A DNA stretch of 64,000 nucleotides, from positions 14,322,001-14,386,000 of the forward strand of contig CP053148.1 in the NCBI GenBank assembly GCA_014607495.2. Direction: 5' to 3'. Each line of letters starts with the position of its first letter. Position 1 is the first letter of the stretch. The translations under genes were made by a program, and so were the position numbers. This DNA comes from Carposina sasakii. Its lineage: Eukaryota > Arthropoda > Insecta > Lepidoptera > Carposinidae. The notes beneath the pieces are model-generated. The model made no database searches. It saw only the letters and a list, made by a program, of their open reading frames with translations, and was not told where the DNA came from. Shown here piece by piece: positions 1-11,656 of the stretch.

Positions 1-656
1 GCCGCCCCAATAGTAGATACGTTATCACTATTGCTAAAGATATAAATTTAGTTATCATGAAATCAGATATAAAATAGAATTTGTAAACTTTTGACGTTAT
101 TGTTAAGAAAATAATTCTACCTCTAACCTTTCAACCGCTCTCAACCTAAAGCTCTCAAGAATAAAGTTACACCAAACGAAGAAGAAGAGCGTTGATCTTA
201 AGTCGTGACGGCGACTTATACAAGTTATACAAGGGAGTAAGGACAGATCTCGACTTAACAATTAAACTGAATGTACCTATCCATGTATGATCAATGATCA
301 TCCAGCAAATCATGTAAGCTAGTCAACATCGCAATTAGCCACTAATACCTCGGACAGCTGTGAGAACCGGTGGTTTCTCTTTCATGCACTTTCACAACGC
401 TTATGTTTGTGAAACTGTAGCAGTTTGTGGTATACTCCTAAAATTATACAGATTTGGACGATAATACATCAACCTCTCTCATCATCGAGGATATAGATAG
501 ATCTATTAGTACTTATAAGTAGAATGTGTAGGGAAATTCTACTACTTATTGGAGCAATATATATTTTCCGTTTTAGTTTTACTTGATTACACTAAAAGAA
601 ATGAAGGATTTTACCAGATTTGCAATGCTATGCATCAAATCTATTTATTCTGTAGG
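1..656. other. AT-rich non-coding DNA, no gene seen
   Basis: No open reading frame with coding character and no RNA gene is apparent. The stretch ends where a nested transposon block begins. Confidence 0.5.
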
Positions 657-724
657 TACAGGATGTGACAGCCAGGCGAATATTGAAATTCTGAAGTTAA
701 TTTTCCTTAATGTTTCCGGGCCAA

Positions 725-1198
725 TGGGGTAGTTTCCTATGGTTGAATCTTAATAACATCTTATTCTTATCAGAATAAATAACCAAAATTATACCTATCT
801 GTAAAATTACAATTTGATTATGTGTCCAAATGAGGTAGTAATAAGCCTCCAAAGTCAAGTGGGCAAGCCCATTTTTCAAATGAGAAATTAATTGAAAATT
901 GCAACATCACATGTCCACCCATAGATTTAGGATTTTTGTCCACCTGCATCATTTACAGCAACTTTTGTTTTGTGACCAAATTTATAAACGCAATATTTAA
1001 TATAGCTGAAGAACAAAAGTTCTTTTACGCGCATACAAGTTGCTTAAAGAGTGACGTCACGTCGTGGTAGCGTTTGTGTGGAGCGTTTTTTGGCAAGTCT
1101 AAAAGTTTTCACGCTAGCGGAGTTTTTCTTTCGCAAATGTTTCTCTTATTTTATGATCTTTCGATATAAATACAAATAAAAAAACTGTAAACGACCCT
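725..1198 (+). mobile_element. TAGGGATGTTTAC-family MITE, diverged copy 1
   Basis: About 470 bp similar throughout to 7706-8187 and 51860-52332. The ends are diverged inverted repeats (GGGGTAGTTTC / GTAAACGACCCT). It splits the surrounding TIR element. It carries the internal word GTGACGTCA also present in the other copies. Confidence 0.7.
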
Positions 1199-1249
1199 GT
1201 GACTTTCTAAATGGGCCTATCAGTTATTTTGTGATACATTGTATGATTA

Positions 1250-1634
1250 TACAGGTGATTTTTGGTCGTCAACGTTCCCGAAAACTACGGAATCTCCTCA
1301 TCATCACGATCATTTTTCTCCATGGAAGTATACCTGGGAAGTGTGTGGTTTCCAAAATATTAGGGTCCAAAGTTGAGTAAATAGACTGCGTTTTTCTGCA
1401 TAAATGCACATAGACGCACGTAGCAAGATTTTTTCACGAGAAATAATTAATATCTATCTATAAATAAACTAGCATAAACACTAGACACTATAAATTTTGC
1501 CAGATCAAGTAATTAAAAATTTTTTTTTTCAAAAAAAAAAAAAAATTCCCAGCATTTTTTTTGGCATAAATTTACTTTATTTTATGTATAGAGTACGCAC
1601 CCTTCATTAAAGGTGGCCACAAAAAAACATTGTA
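1250..1634 (+). mobile_element. CAGGATG-family MITE, copy A
   Basis: The same sequence recurs at 48392-48783 and, interrupted, at 48239-48958. The start is TA-CAGGTGATTTTTGG and the end is a decayed complement of it. It contains long A and T runs near 1520-1565. It is inserted in the host element at 657-1991. Confidence 0.7.
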
Positions 1635-1992
1635 TGATGTGATGTGACTCTTCATAAGACTTAACCAATTATTTAAAATTAAAATTATATGAGCGCTACC
1701 TTTAAAAAATCTCACTCTTTAAAGTCTTGTTTTAACGCATTACCTAAGCCTAACTACTTATACTGCGATTTGCAAATTATATAATTATTTTAAAGTTGTA
1801 CCTATTTTTCAATCTACGATCAGTTTATATAATTTTACTAATATGCATATTGGCTAAATTAAAAGTTTAACTCCACAGAGCTAAGTAATATCTAGACAAG
1901 GCAAGTGTTTTTACTTGGTGTCTAAAAAGGGATTGCAAACCATTTTTATCAGCCCTAATTCACTCAGTCCTGGCTGGATAACGAGTGTCTAT

Positions 1993-2427
1993 TCTAATTC
2001 TTAAATCTAGTTTTACATGCAAAGTACATAGTTTACTCTATATATACTTAGTTTATCTAGTTATTACTAGCTCTGTGAGTTTGACGTTTAAAAGTGAGAC
2101 ATCTCGCTCTCACCAAATTCATCATACTGGTACAGGTATATTTCACTGCATTTATTTAACCTATCGATACCTGTACATATCGTTACTTTAATCGGAAAGT
2201 TACCATTGTTTATAAACTAAAACAGTCGTCACGTAAGGCATGCGTAAGTACCTCCGTATTGTATAGTTTATAGGCATTGTATAAGCATTCAAAAGACCAC
2301 CAAGAAGGTCCCAGGAGAAATGACAGAATACGTAATATGAATGACACATGGTACTAGATCCCTAATTTAATATTAAATATAAAAATAACTAGGTATGTTA
2401 CTTACACAATCACACATATTTACTAAC
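1993..2427. other. Non-coding DNA, nothing recognised
   Basis: A 68-codon open frame at 1985-2191 has no recognisable domain and no consensus splice context; I regard it as chance. Confidence 0.4.
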
Positions 2428-2740
2428 TAGTGGACGCCCGCGACTCCGTCCGCGTGGACTACAGAAAAAACAAAATTTCGAAATTATCCGGGATAAAAAC
2501 ATTTTCCCGGGATAAAAAGTAGTCTATATGTTAAGTGGGATCTGTCACAATATATTCCTGAAAACTGCATCGAAATCGGTTCAGCCGTTTCAGAGATTAG
2601 GATGCACAAACGCACAGACAAACCGACAAACAGTCAAAAACTCCAAAAAATATTATTTTGGGTACTATTGCGTTGATAAAGGTCTATAATATTTTTTCTC
2701 ATATATCTTCCATGTACAGACAGCGATCCGTTACATTTTA
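2428..2740 (+). mobile_element. Interspersed repeat, GTGGACGCCCGCGACT family
   Basis: Begins CTAGTGGACGCCCGCGACTC and ends near the word GATCCGTTACATTTT. A full copy in reverse orientation lies at about 19143-19455, a shorter copy at 49721-49920, and end fragments at 18015, 18861, 25555, 40618, 49085 and 49990. The shared word 'GACTTCGTCCGCGTGGA' is, as I recall, very common in lepidopteran genomes. No protein is encoded here; whether it is a LINE tail or a DNA element is not settled. Confidence 0.65.
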
Positions 2741-3350
2741 ACCGACTTCGAATTTTTTTTATAGTTGGTCATGGTATACTTCCAGGTTGGTTCCATATTC
2801 ACCACATGAGGATCTGATGATGGGATCTTGGAGAAATCGAGGGCAATCCTCGAATATTGTAGGCACATGTAGTCTGTTTTTACACTTTTACTGAGCGTTT
2901 TGGTCACCTACATATAAAACATAACATCTGATGATGGAATCTCTAAGGAATCTAGTGATATCCCCAAATATAATTGGCACGAGTAGTCGGTTTTTAGATT
3001 TTTATAGAGAATTTTGGTCAGCTACACATAATATAAAGGAAACGAGGGTCTGATGATGGAGCCGCCGAAAAACAGATAGTGGAACTTTTTAGTAACAAAA
3101 TCCCCCTATGGCAGGGGAAGCCTACGTCCAGTAGTGGACTGCAATAGGCTTATGAAGATGAAGATAATTGTGTTAAGTCGTGTAATTATATGTTGCGTTA
3201 AGCCGTGTCCGAAGTAAGATGGTTATAGAGGAAGAGGTAGACATGAGAATAACGAGATGACGGATAATAGGGATGACTGAAAGAAGAGTACCTACATATT
3301 GCACCGACCCCAAATGATTGGGAACAGGGTGGGAAGAAGGAGTGTAATTA
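2741..3350 (+). mobile_element. Interspersed repeat with ~117-bp internal periodicity
   Basis: Starts ACCGACTTCGAA and ends with a tail CACCGACCCCAAATGATTGG then GGAACAGGGTGGGAAGAAGG. A reverse-orientation copy occupies 45757-46476. Inside, the phrase CTGATGATGG recurs at about 2815, 2930 and 3050, roughly 117 bp apart. The tail resembles that of the SINE at 59175-59427. Confidence 0.65.
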
Positions 3351-4925
3351 TATGTTACTTATATATTGTCAGACGTAAAGTTTCGAAGCCTAGTTATTTC
3401 TCTCTTTTGTCATGTGGCCTACTTAATCATTTGCTGGCATATAAATCTGACAATATTATGCCTTCTAAACGTCGTACACGGCTTAAGGAAATATATATTT
3501 TCCCTTTAGTAAAATTTTACTTTAGTAAGCTCGAGTTTTGGGAGAAGGTCGGTTTTTCGTTTTAAAACAATTATTATTATATGTGTAGATCACTGTAACG
3601 GCATATTGTCTGGTGGAAAACAATATTGATCTGACATCGGAATATAACATTATCTCTTGGGGCTAAGAAACGAATAATAGAAGAGCCAAAAGAAAACATT
3701 ATATACCTAGCCATCATCGCTATAAAAATATACGAAACAGAAAAGTAGGCAGGGATCATTTAATTAGAAAATGCGGGGCCATCGGCCGAGTCACTAAAAA
3801 TATTTCCTGAACGTGACTTTGATATTATTATATCGTTACACTTTCAAATAAATAAGTAAGTATAAATAAGATTGTTACTATCTCCCAAAATGATAATAAA
3901 TTAGCGCTTATGTTACAACACCTTCATATTTATGTACTAGTTTTAGAGGTGCCAAAAATAAAATTACATCTAGTCCAATTAAATCGATATCGGTGGGTGT
4001 TGCGAAGGTATGAAAGTTCTATGCCAGCAGACTAATATTGTAGTACCTATTATAGTTTGATAAACTTAGGTATTTAAGAACTTGTTGATACTTCTTAAAT
4101 AAAAAATCCAGTGTGGTAAGTAAGCAGTTTAAATACAGAGTGGTATAAATTTTAATCTGCGGCCAACAATTAAATAAAAGTAAATTTGATATCTGTGTTT
4201 GGTAAGAGCTGCAAAAAGCATGATGTGGTCCCGAAATGGGGGAGCTAGAACTATAGGATGCTAGCATATCGGGGGATAGATGTAACTGATAGATAAGTGA
4301 CAAGTCGCTAAGTAAGTTGCCAATAAGAAAAACGTGTCGTTATTTTGTCCACAACTAACAATTTGCTAAAAGAAGACCAAATCACCATTTCCTAGATATA
4401 GCGTAACACCATAAATAGCCGCTTTAGCGTCACACTTGAGTTTGTTTATCAAGGACGCCCTTATCTAATCAGCATGGACGCGGTAACCGATGGCATTATT
4501 GCCATGAACGCGACGATTTTATTAAATTTCGTGTACTTACGTACCTACCTATGTCCGTATCATAATTAGTTAACAGCTATCAACAGGTAACTATCAACAA
4601 GGCGGTAAAAGGTAAATGGCGTACTCCGTAGATAGAAGTATGTAATTTTCATACGTTTCCCTTATGCGCCTAATTCCCGATACAACATCTTTTTGAAATT
4701 CACGTGACTACTGTCCCAGTCCTTTGAGAGCCATGCACCCATAACAAGCAGTCGCATCCATAACCAAGCTGCTGAGAATCTTTTAAGAGAACTTAAATGT
4801 GGTGTGAACATACACTTAAAGTTAAAATTAGTTATGTCTGTCTGTCCGTCTCAATTCCTAGTGTCAATTGCCAGTGAGGGACAGTTAGAATAAATTTTAA
4901 GTTTAAGTGGTCAGAATCGATCATT
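3351..4925. other. Non-coding DNA with one old repeat fragment
   Basis: About 4705-4830 resembles 38926-39015 (shared words TCCTTTGAGAG, CTTTTAAGAGAACTT). No gene is recognised; open frames at 3299-3565 and 4019-4303 lack any familiar motif. Confidence 0.4.
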
Positions 4926-4941
4926 GTACCAAAGCACCACT

Positions 4942-5211
4942 CGTCTTCGTCTTCAGCCTAATGCTGTCCACTGTTGGACAATGGCCTCCCCCAGGGCACG
5001 CCACACGGCTACTGTCACAGGGGGTTTTGCCCATAGTCACCACGCTGATCAGGCGGGTTGGTGACCGCAGTGTGATTTTCGGACTATGTTGTCAGCACCT
5101 GAGGCGCTGCTGCCCGCCTCCCGGAAACCCTTAATCGCCTAGTACGATACCCAAGGGCAGGCATGGGGTGGTACAAACTCTACTCTGTCGGCACCACGCG
5201 GCCGTGCCATA
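4942..5211 (+). mobile_element. Retroposed repeat with a perfect 16-bp target duplication
   Basis: The 270-bp insert is bracketed by GTACCAAAGCACCACT at 4926-4941 and again at 5212-5227. Long target duplications are typical of LINE-driven (target-primed) insertion. The body is GC-rich (CACTGTTGGACAATGGCC, CCCAGGGCACGCCACACGG). Related copies lie at 24255-24485 (minus) and 42300-42408 (plus, partial). No protein is encoded. Confidence 0.8.
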
Positions 5212-5227
5212 GTACCAAAGCACCACT

Positions 5228-6374
5228 ACTTGGTGCAAACTTACTTAATACCTATGTTTACATATCAGATAAAAATAATTGTAGTAGCCAGTACCAGCTC
5301 ACTCGTGTATAGGTAGGTATACCTAGTATATAACTTTAGAAATTAAGTACGTTCCTAGTAGTTACAAGGCTAGATGCGTAATTACACGAACTTCCGCTAT
5401 TGATGATTCTTGCTAACGATGCATTTCCATTATGATATTGTCGATTTATTTGTATTTTGCCTGTGTTCGCCATTTTGGACTTTTTTGTTTTATGCCGGTG
5501 TCGCAGTTGATAAACGTTTAGTTAAAATGTGCTACGAACTACAACTACGACCGAATAACGCATTTAGCTTGGGAACTTAAGCCCGTAATTACGACTCCTT
5601 ATTTCGACGTCTGTATTTCGATTTAACTATTGGTTTTAGAGATTATGCCAATCTTTAAAAGCGAAATGATAACAATTACTTGATATAAAAGTAAGATCAT
5701 AAATTATGAAATTAGAAGTTCATATAAAATTTTACAGATTTTTTAAAGTAATTTAATGGATTTAGGTAAGTATGTTTAGCTTATTTAATCAATTTAGTAT
5801 AATTATTTAATTCTAATTGATGTTATATTCCATTTTAGATTGGAACGCTAATTATATGTATAGTGTTCGAAACTCTATTAGAAATTTAATTCATAACTTA
5901 TTATGAATTCTAAAAAGAAGAAAAATAGCTCTCAAGTTTGGAGAGTAGTTTTTTACCTATTTTGATACCTATAGGCATGTTTTTTAGAGTCTAAACACGT
6001 GTCTATCGGTACCTATGACGCACAATGTTTTTCATGACTTTGCTTAGCGGAAACCCATCAGACTAGATTTTACATGTGATTTTCCTAATATCGTAAAAAT
6101 ATGAATTAAAGACAAAAGTCTATCACTCTGTCCAATATTTAGTCACTTAGAATTTGTGAAAAAGATAAATTGTATACTTGCTAATACATATAAGTTTTAC
6201 AATACACACCTCATTTCAAACGCTTAGAATTACAACACACTATAGTTAAAGGGGGTAATAGAAAGGGCAATTCTCTTAACATACCTACCGTTTCTAATAT
6301 CTTACTTACATTAGCTTATTTATAGCTACAACAGACATAATTATTATTAAAATAAGAATTACCCAAATTATATC
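5228..6374. other. AT-rich non-coding DNA, no gene seen
   Basis: Nothing recognised on either strand. Confidence 0.4.
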
Positions 6375-6903
6375 TCTGATATCGTTTTTCTTCTGAAGAT
6401 TGCCTCCAGCGCTATAGACTGTCCTGAGCTATTGTCACATATTAATCTTAGAGTACCTTGGAAAACTCTTCGACACAACAATACACTTTCTGTTCCTCTT
6501 GCATCGACGAAATATCGTCAGAATACATTCCTTTTGCGAGCGGGTAATAACTTCAATGAACTTTGTAAAGGCGTAGAGCTTGATCTCTTCAATACCAGTT
6601 TTAACATAGCGAGGCGTGTACTTAGTGAAAAAATTTTCCGCCAATAATTAGTAGGTACCTAGATTTTATCTAGTACCTAGATTGATTTTTTTTTTTATTA
6701 TTATGTTTGTTTTTGATAAGCTTGTTAGGTTTTGTGAAACACTGATAAAATTGTGTGTGCATTAGTACCTGATTAGCTCTCATAATGCTTCTATAAGTGT
6801 GGACCTGTTATTGACTTTATGTTTCTACAATTTTTACTATAATTATAAATAGCTGTTGGTCTTCCCGAAATTGTAAAATAAATAAAATAAAATAAATAAA
6901 TAT
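6375..6903 (+). pseudogene. LINE 3' end: relic of reverse-transcriptase ORF C-terminus plus A-rich tail
   Basis: The + frame reads through about 6375-6647 to TAA and has the pattern IDCPELLSHINLRVP... NNTLSVP..., which resembles the C-terminal tail found after the RT domain in many arthropod non-LTR elements. After the stop comes about 200 bp of UTR and then a tail of AAATA-like units (6868-6903), as expected for a LINE 3' end. The RT core and endonuclease are absent, so this is a 5'-truncated dead copy. The clade assignment (Jockey/CR1-like) is a guess from memory of such tails. Confidence 0.6.
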
Positions 6904-7705
6904 TAATTAGGAACTGAAAACTAAGTGATTTCCGAAAAAGTTATGATAGTGTGCACCAAGGTACCTACATAATTAAAATAGTAGATAAGTAAAATATTCA
7001 GAAATATAAGAATTAACTAAGTAGATACTTATAAACAGCAGCAAATGTAAGTTCTGATTTCAGAACTTTATCTTCAGACTCGCTGTTGCGTTTATGTCTT
7101 TTGAACTTTCATATACGTATGAATATTTTGTCGATTGCATTTCACAATATTAGTGTCATATTGTAATTTAATAGAACATTTAAAGTGAATACGTATATAA
7201 GTATTAAAGCTAAGTTTCTAGTATACAAGACGGTACCTAGCCTTAAAAAAAAAACATGATTTATTAGGCATCTAGCATAAAAAAGTAACAACAAACTTTG
7301 TAATAATTTTCTCCACTCTTAATAACTCTACATAAAGTATACGCTACATTACAATAAGAGAGCGATATTATTAAAATGTAGTCGTAGAGATACGCTAGCC
7401 TCTTAAATAAGTTTGAGGTTAATATGGTCCAAGTTTATAAATAACATATTTTAGTATAATAAATTAAGATTCGATTAGGATTGCAATCCGTTATTGTATC
7501 TATTTTAAGATATATTTATTTTAGATGAAAAGAAAGAAATGGAGACATTCATGTACTCACATTAAACATAAAAAATAATTTTAGATTATTTTAAGAGACT
7601 ATTTTATTTAGATTATTTTTTAGAGAGTTTGATACAAATTAATCAAACTACTGGACAAAATTTTTATTACACATTTCTGACCTAAGATCAATAAATTAGC
7701 CATAA
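6904..7705. other. AT-rich non-coding DNA, no gene seen
   Basis: Nothing recognised on either strand. Confidence 0.4.
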
Positions 7706-8187
7706 TAGGGATGTTTACTATGGTTGAATTTTAATGACATTTTATGCTTATCAGAATAACTCATCAAAATCATACCTATCTGTAAAATTACAATTTGATT
7801 AAGTTTCCAAATGAGGTAATAATAAGCCTTCAAAGTTAAGTGGGCAAGTCCATTTTTCAAATGTAAAATTAATTTAAAATTACAACATCACATATCCACC
7901 TGCATCATTTACAGTAACTTTTGTTTTGTGACCATATTTATAAACGCAAAATTTAAAATAGCTGCAGAACAAAAGTTCTTTTACGCGCATACAAATTACG
8001 AAAGAGTGACGTCATAATTGTGGTAGCCGTTTGTATGGAGCGTTTTTTGGCAAGTCTAAAAGTGTGATTTTGAAATAGTTATATCCCGGAAAGTTTTCAC
8101 ACTAGCAAAGTTTTTCTTTCACAAATGTTTCTTTTATTATATGATCTTTCGATGTAAATGCAAATAAAAAAACCGTAAACATCCCTA
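7706..8187 (+). mobile_element. TAGGGATGTTTAC-family MITE, intact copy 2
   Basis: Exact inverted ends: TAGGGATGTTTAC at the left and GTAAACATCCCTA at the right. The 482-bp body is highly similar to 51860-52332 and to the diverged 725-1198. Flanks are compatible with a TA target duplication. It contains a GTGACGTCA word (cAMP-response-element-like) near 8005. There is no transposase. Confidence 0.85.
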
Positions 8188-8204
8188 TTGACGCTGAGCG
8201 ATCC

Positions 8205-8510
8205 AACTTTTCGTCATAAGTTGAATCAACAAGCTCGAGCTCCGCGCCGCGCCGCGCCGCGCCGCTCGACTCATTCAAAATCTCAAATGTCAGCTCGATT
8301 TTAAAGCTACTTACACCATGCACGCGAGACTCGACGGTACTCGCGAAGGGGAGGAACGCGGAGGGCGGGGAGGGTTAACCAGTGGAAATTTCCATTGGGC
8401 TGGGCCACGGTTACAAGCCGAGCGAGCGAGCTAGCGGTCCGCGTCAGCGCACGCTCTCTTCCATACCATTTTGGAGGCCAGCCCAAACGACTTTGACGTC
8501 CCAGTGACAG
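8205..8510. other. GC-rich island with (GCCGC)n run
   Basis: Within very AT-rich surroundings this 300-bp block is rich in CpG, with four tandem GCCGC units at about 8242-8265 and a second dense CpG segment at 8310-8480. It could be a promoter or 5' non-coding exon of a neighbouring transcript, but no TATA box, initiator or splice donor stands out, and it could equally be a repeat fragment. The open frames across it have no recognisable content. Confidence 0.35.
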
Positions 8511-8520
8511 CACTAAAATG

Positions 8521-9322
8521 CATTTTTAAGCCTCGGAATAAGGCTCAAAATTGTACAGCCAGCGTCGAGGGATGTGGTTTTTTTTCTTGCTAGATTCAGG
8601 CGTTAGACAGAATAATGTTTGGAAGTTTGTAATGTGAAATATTGCGAAAATGTTATGCAATAATGTTTAGGTAAACTACAAGGTTTCTCGAAAAGGGTTT
8701 TTTTGTAAATACATTAGAAAAACTTTTGTGGGGAAATTGTTTTTAGCTATTTCGATGCTCAAAATCAATTTTAATAAATAAATCAGAAAAGTAATCACAA
8801 CTGTACCTAGGTACATGCATATTACTATGATATTGTTTCGGGACAGAACAATGACAGAACAGTTCTCCCGAAAGAACAAGACTGTGCTGGCTTAGTACAA
8901 TAATGCAAGTAGTCAACTGTCATAAAATAAGTTTTTTTAAAATGGACAAAACTAGTAAAAGAAATAAGCAAAATATTAAACGATTTACCCGATCACATAT
9001 TTGCTAAATTGGCATAATCAAATTATGGAAACAGAGCCGGGATATCATGACAACTTGTACAGTCATAGTTTAAAAAATTACCGAATTGACATAAGATTAC
9101 CTACGGATCAAGTAAGTTTTTATTATTTAAATGATAAAAGCATTCCCTAAATAACATTTTCTTCTTTTAAATAATTTCAAAATAATTTTTTACAACTTTT
9201 GCATAGCTTCAATAGTTTTAGTGCTATGATTTTTTGAACTTTCAAATCGCTTTTATTCAAAATGTCTAATTTTGAGTTATGATATGACTGTATATGTTAT
9301 CATGTGCATGTCACTCAGGTTC
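8521..9322. other. Non-coding DNA, nothing recognised
   Basis: No feature supported on either strand. Confidence 0.4.
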
Positions 9323-9476
9323 TAGAGTCCGTTTCGTAGAATAACTCCAATGCTTGATTTCTGAACTAATATTTTTTGTATGTAGTTAGCTAGCACAGAT
9401 AATGAACTCATACACATAGTAACTAGCGCCATCATTCAAATGAACTATTTGGTGAAACGCACTCTAACAGGGAATG
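9323..9476 (-). mobile_element. Small MITE, AGAGTSCGTTTC ends
   Basis: About 154 bp with inverted ends TAGAGTCCGTTTC / GAAACGCACTCTA. The same element in opposite orientation is at 34197-34329, and a diverged copy lies at about 38517-38730. Confidence 0.7.
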
Positions 9477-10274
9477 CTCCATTGTAATTAGTTAATCCTC
9501 GGACGGTCCATGCCACAGATTTTATTAGGTCCACGCAAATCAGAACTATGAGCTGGCTCAGTTTACTTTGACATGACGAGTTTTAATTTTCCAATATTTT
9601 TAATTAAATCTCACTTTTCATCGGCCTGTCGTAACTAAAAACAATAGCATTGGAATAATAAACTGTATGTTCTACACATTCATTATTAAAACACTCCAAG
9701 ATACAAAAAAGAGCGAAAAAGAAGAAAAGAGGCGGTATTTAATTTATACGCCAAACCCGAAAAGGAGACTAAGCTATTTTTTATTTACCACATAATATGA
9801 CTTTAACTTCCTATGATTGTGTTCTCAAAAATGAAACACCATGATTTTTAAGCGTTCCACTAGCTACTATAATTTTTATAATATGAAAATAATTTAGTAA
9901 TTTTTTTTTTTTAAATCGGAAAATCGACTATTTTCGGGTAATGCGGAAGTAGGTAGTGGTGAATGTGTATAGTCCTTAAAACTTTATTTAGTCTTGCGAG
10001 CTTAATTTTAGAGTTAAGTTGCTTGAAAGTTATAGGTAATAGTATATGGTTTAATAGCCAATATGTTTATTTATGTCTCGAGTTCTCGACGAATGTTTGT
10101 CAACTGATCGACCACCTAATATAAAAAATGTACAGGTGCAGTAGGTACATATAGGTGAGTAACTCAGGTGAATAAAATGAAATTGATCTTTTTCCTACTT
10201 GAAATAATAAAATCATTAATGTCATTGTTAACATTCTGACTGGAAGCAGTGTCAGCAAATAGTAGCGTATTACA
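9477..10274. other. Non-coding DNA, nothing recognised
   Basis: AT-rich; a short T run at 9901-9911; no gene seen. Confidence 0.4.
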
Positions 10275-10537
10275 TATACATAATAATACATAAATAATCA
10301 CGTCTCTATCCCTTACAGAGCACCAAGGGCCGATAGAACCACATGGTACCACTTCTGACCAATTTGAGGGTATAGTTGAGATGTACAAGTTCGGTTAGTA
10401 GTGACAGGTGGTCAGCCCATCGCCTACAAAACACCAAAACCCTCTTGTCCCTCTGCTAACTTGTACAATATGCCCGGAAAGAGAAGCAGCTGTAGTATTA
10501 TACGTTTTGTTTTTTCACTCCCAGAGCAGCATAGAAG
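10275..10537 (-). mobile_element. SINE-B copy (LINE-tailed short element)
   Basis: Read on the minus strand it starts CTTCTATGCTGCTCTGGGAG and ends with a GGGATAGAGACGTGATTAT-like tail. It matches 37519-37785 (plus strand) and the MITE-interrupted copy at 42409-42758. The 3' tail resembles the 3' end of the LINE at 42780-44118, as in SINEs that borrow a LINE's machinery. Confidence 0.75.
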
Positions 10538-11596
10538 AAGTAGCGTATTAGTATATTACAAAGTGTTGGTAGTAGTAGGTTAATTTTAAATGTTTTAAGG
10601 AAGGAAACGGATGAAGAGTTACGACATTTTATAGGCAGATTTTAACTTGGAGATTTCCTTGGTTACCTCTACCTACTCGTTATGTAGACCCAGATGATAA
10701 GGATAGACAAGAGATAACACCTTTGGTTAGACGACCAAGCTGACTGGCAACAACGTTTGTTGGTACTTAACATTTTTAATTGAACAGCAAAAACTCTGTA
10801 AGTAAATAAAATAGGCATCGGAATACTAACTAATTGGATGGAATACGAACGAAAATTAACAAATCTACATCCATATAGTAAAAAAAGAGAGAAACAGGTA
10901 GGGTATTAGAGTCCGGCTGATTTATTCAGTTTATTATTTTTTAAGGAAACATGTAGGACTATTCAACAATAATATTTTATGAAATATGGTTTAATACGCA
11001 ACAGGGAAAATGTATTTTGTAAAATATTCCAGTTTCAGTGAACTAACATGGACTGTAACTATTAATTCCATACTTATGGGAGCAGATAAAAAAAATCCTC
11101 CAAATTATTCAATGAATTGTAGTAAAATGTAGTAGAAAGAAATTCTCGCTCAGCTTGTCTTTGTAGAAGATATTTAAATTACATCCATCTTTTAGCCTTA
11201 TTAAAATTTTATGAAAATTCAGACATTCACGTATATATTTTAAACCAAGTAGGTGAGCAAATACTAATTGAGTATTAAATAAACTGTGTATGTTACAGGC
11301 TTCGATAATAAATGCTGATTTACCCGTACGTGACCCCAAATCACGTATTGTGTCGTCATTAACATATACACATGGATAGTATATTTTTCTATCCATTTGC
11401 TATTTTGCGACACTGTTCGGTTTCATGCTAAATAAAACTTAACACGGCATTTTACAACTGCAAGTGAATACCATGTTTGAAATAATGCACTCGTTACTGA
11501 GTTATCGCAAAGCATTCATCGCACTACACGTTGCAGAAAAAAATACATTGCAGTAATTATACTTTCTAAATTCGCAATAATAAAAAAAGGACTTAC
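10538..11596. other. Non-coding DNA; one unexplained minus-strand open frame
   Basis: The minus frame at 11109-11396 runs 95 codons and begins a few bases after an AG. It is in phase with the candidate exon at 11597-11656, but the acceptor lacks a pyrimidine tract and the protein matches nothing I know. Left unassigned. Confidence 0.3.
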
Positions 11597-11656
11597 CTTA
11601 AACACCGCTGGGGCCAGGGGTATTGCCGCTTGGTTGTGGAGATGTTTTTTCGACAT
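11597..11656 (-). CDS. Candidate first coding exon of an unidentified minus-strand gene
   Basis: On the minus strand an ATG at 11656 opens 20 codons (MSKKHLHNQA AIPLAPAVFK) that end exactly at a consensus donor, AAG then GTAAGT (11596-11591). An in-frame TGA 13 codons upstream fixes the start, and position -3 is A. The codons are richer in GC than the neighbourhood. This is the expected look of a short first coding exon with a long first intron, transcribed towards lower coordinates. I recognise no family and cannot identify exon 2 with confidence. It could be chance. Confidence 0.35.

Larger units (their letters stand above)
657..1991 (+). mobile_element. TIR element interrupted by two other MITEs
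   Basis: The left end (TA then CAGGATGTGACAGCCAGGC) matches the left end of the complete element at 52590-53062. Homology resumes at about 1199-1249 and again from about 1635, so 725-1198 and 1250-1634 are later insertions. A degenerate right end (CCTGGCTG...GAGTGTCTA) is near 1970-1991; that boundary is uncertain. The whole is an old non-autonomous DNA transposon with no coding capacity seen. Confidence 0.55.

Noticed and set aside
11109..11396. 95-codon minus-strand open frame, in phase with the 11597-11656 candidate exon
   Set aside because: The acceptor has no pyrimidine tract and the protein shows no motif; in DNA of this composition such a frame can arise by chance. Mentioned but not annotated as coding.
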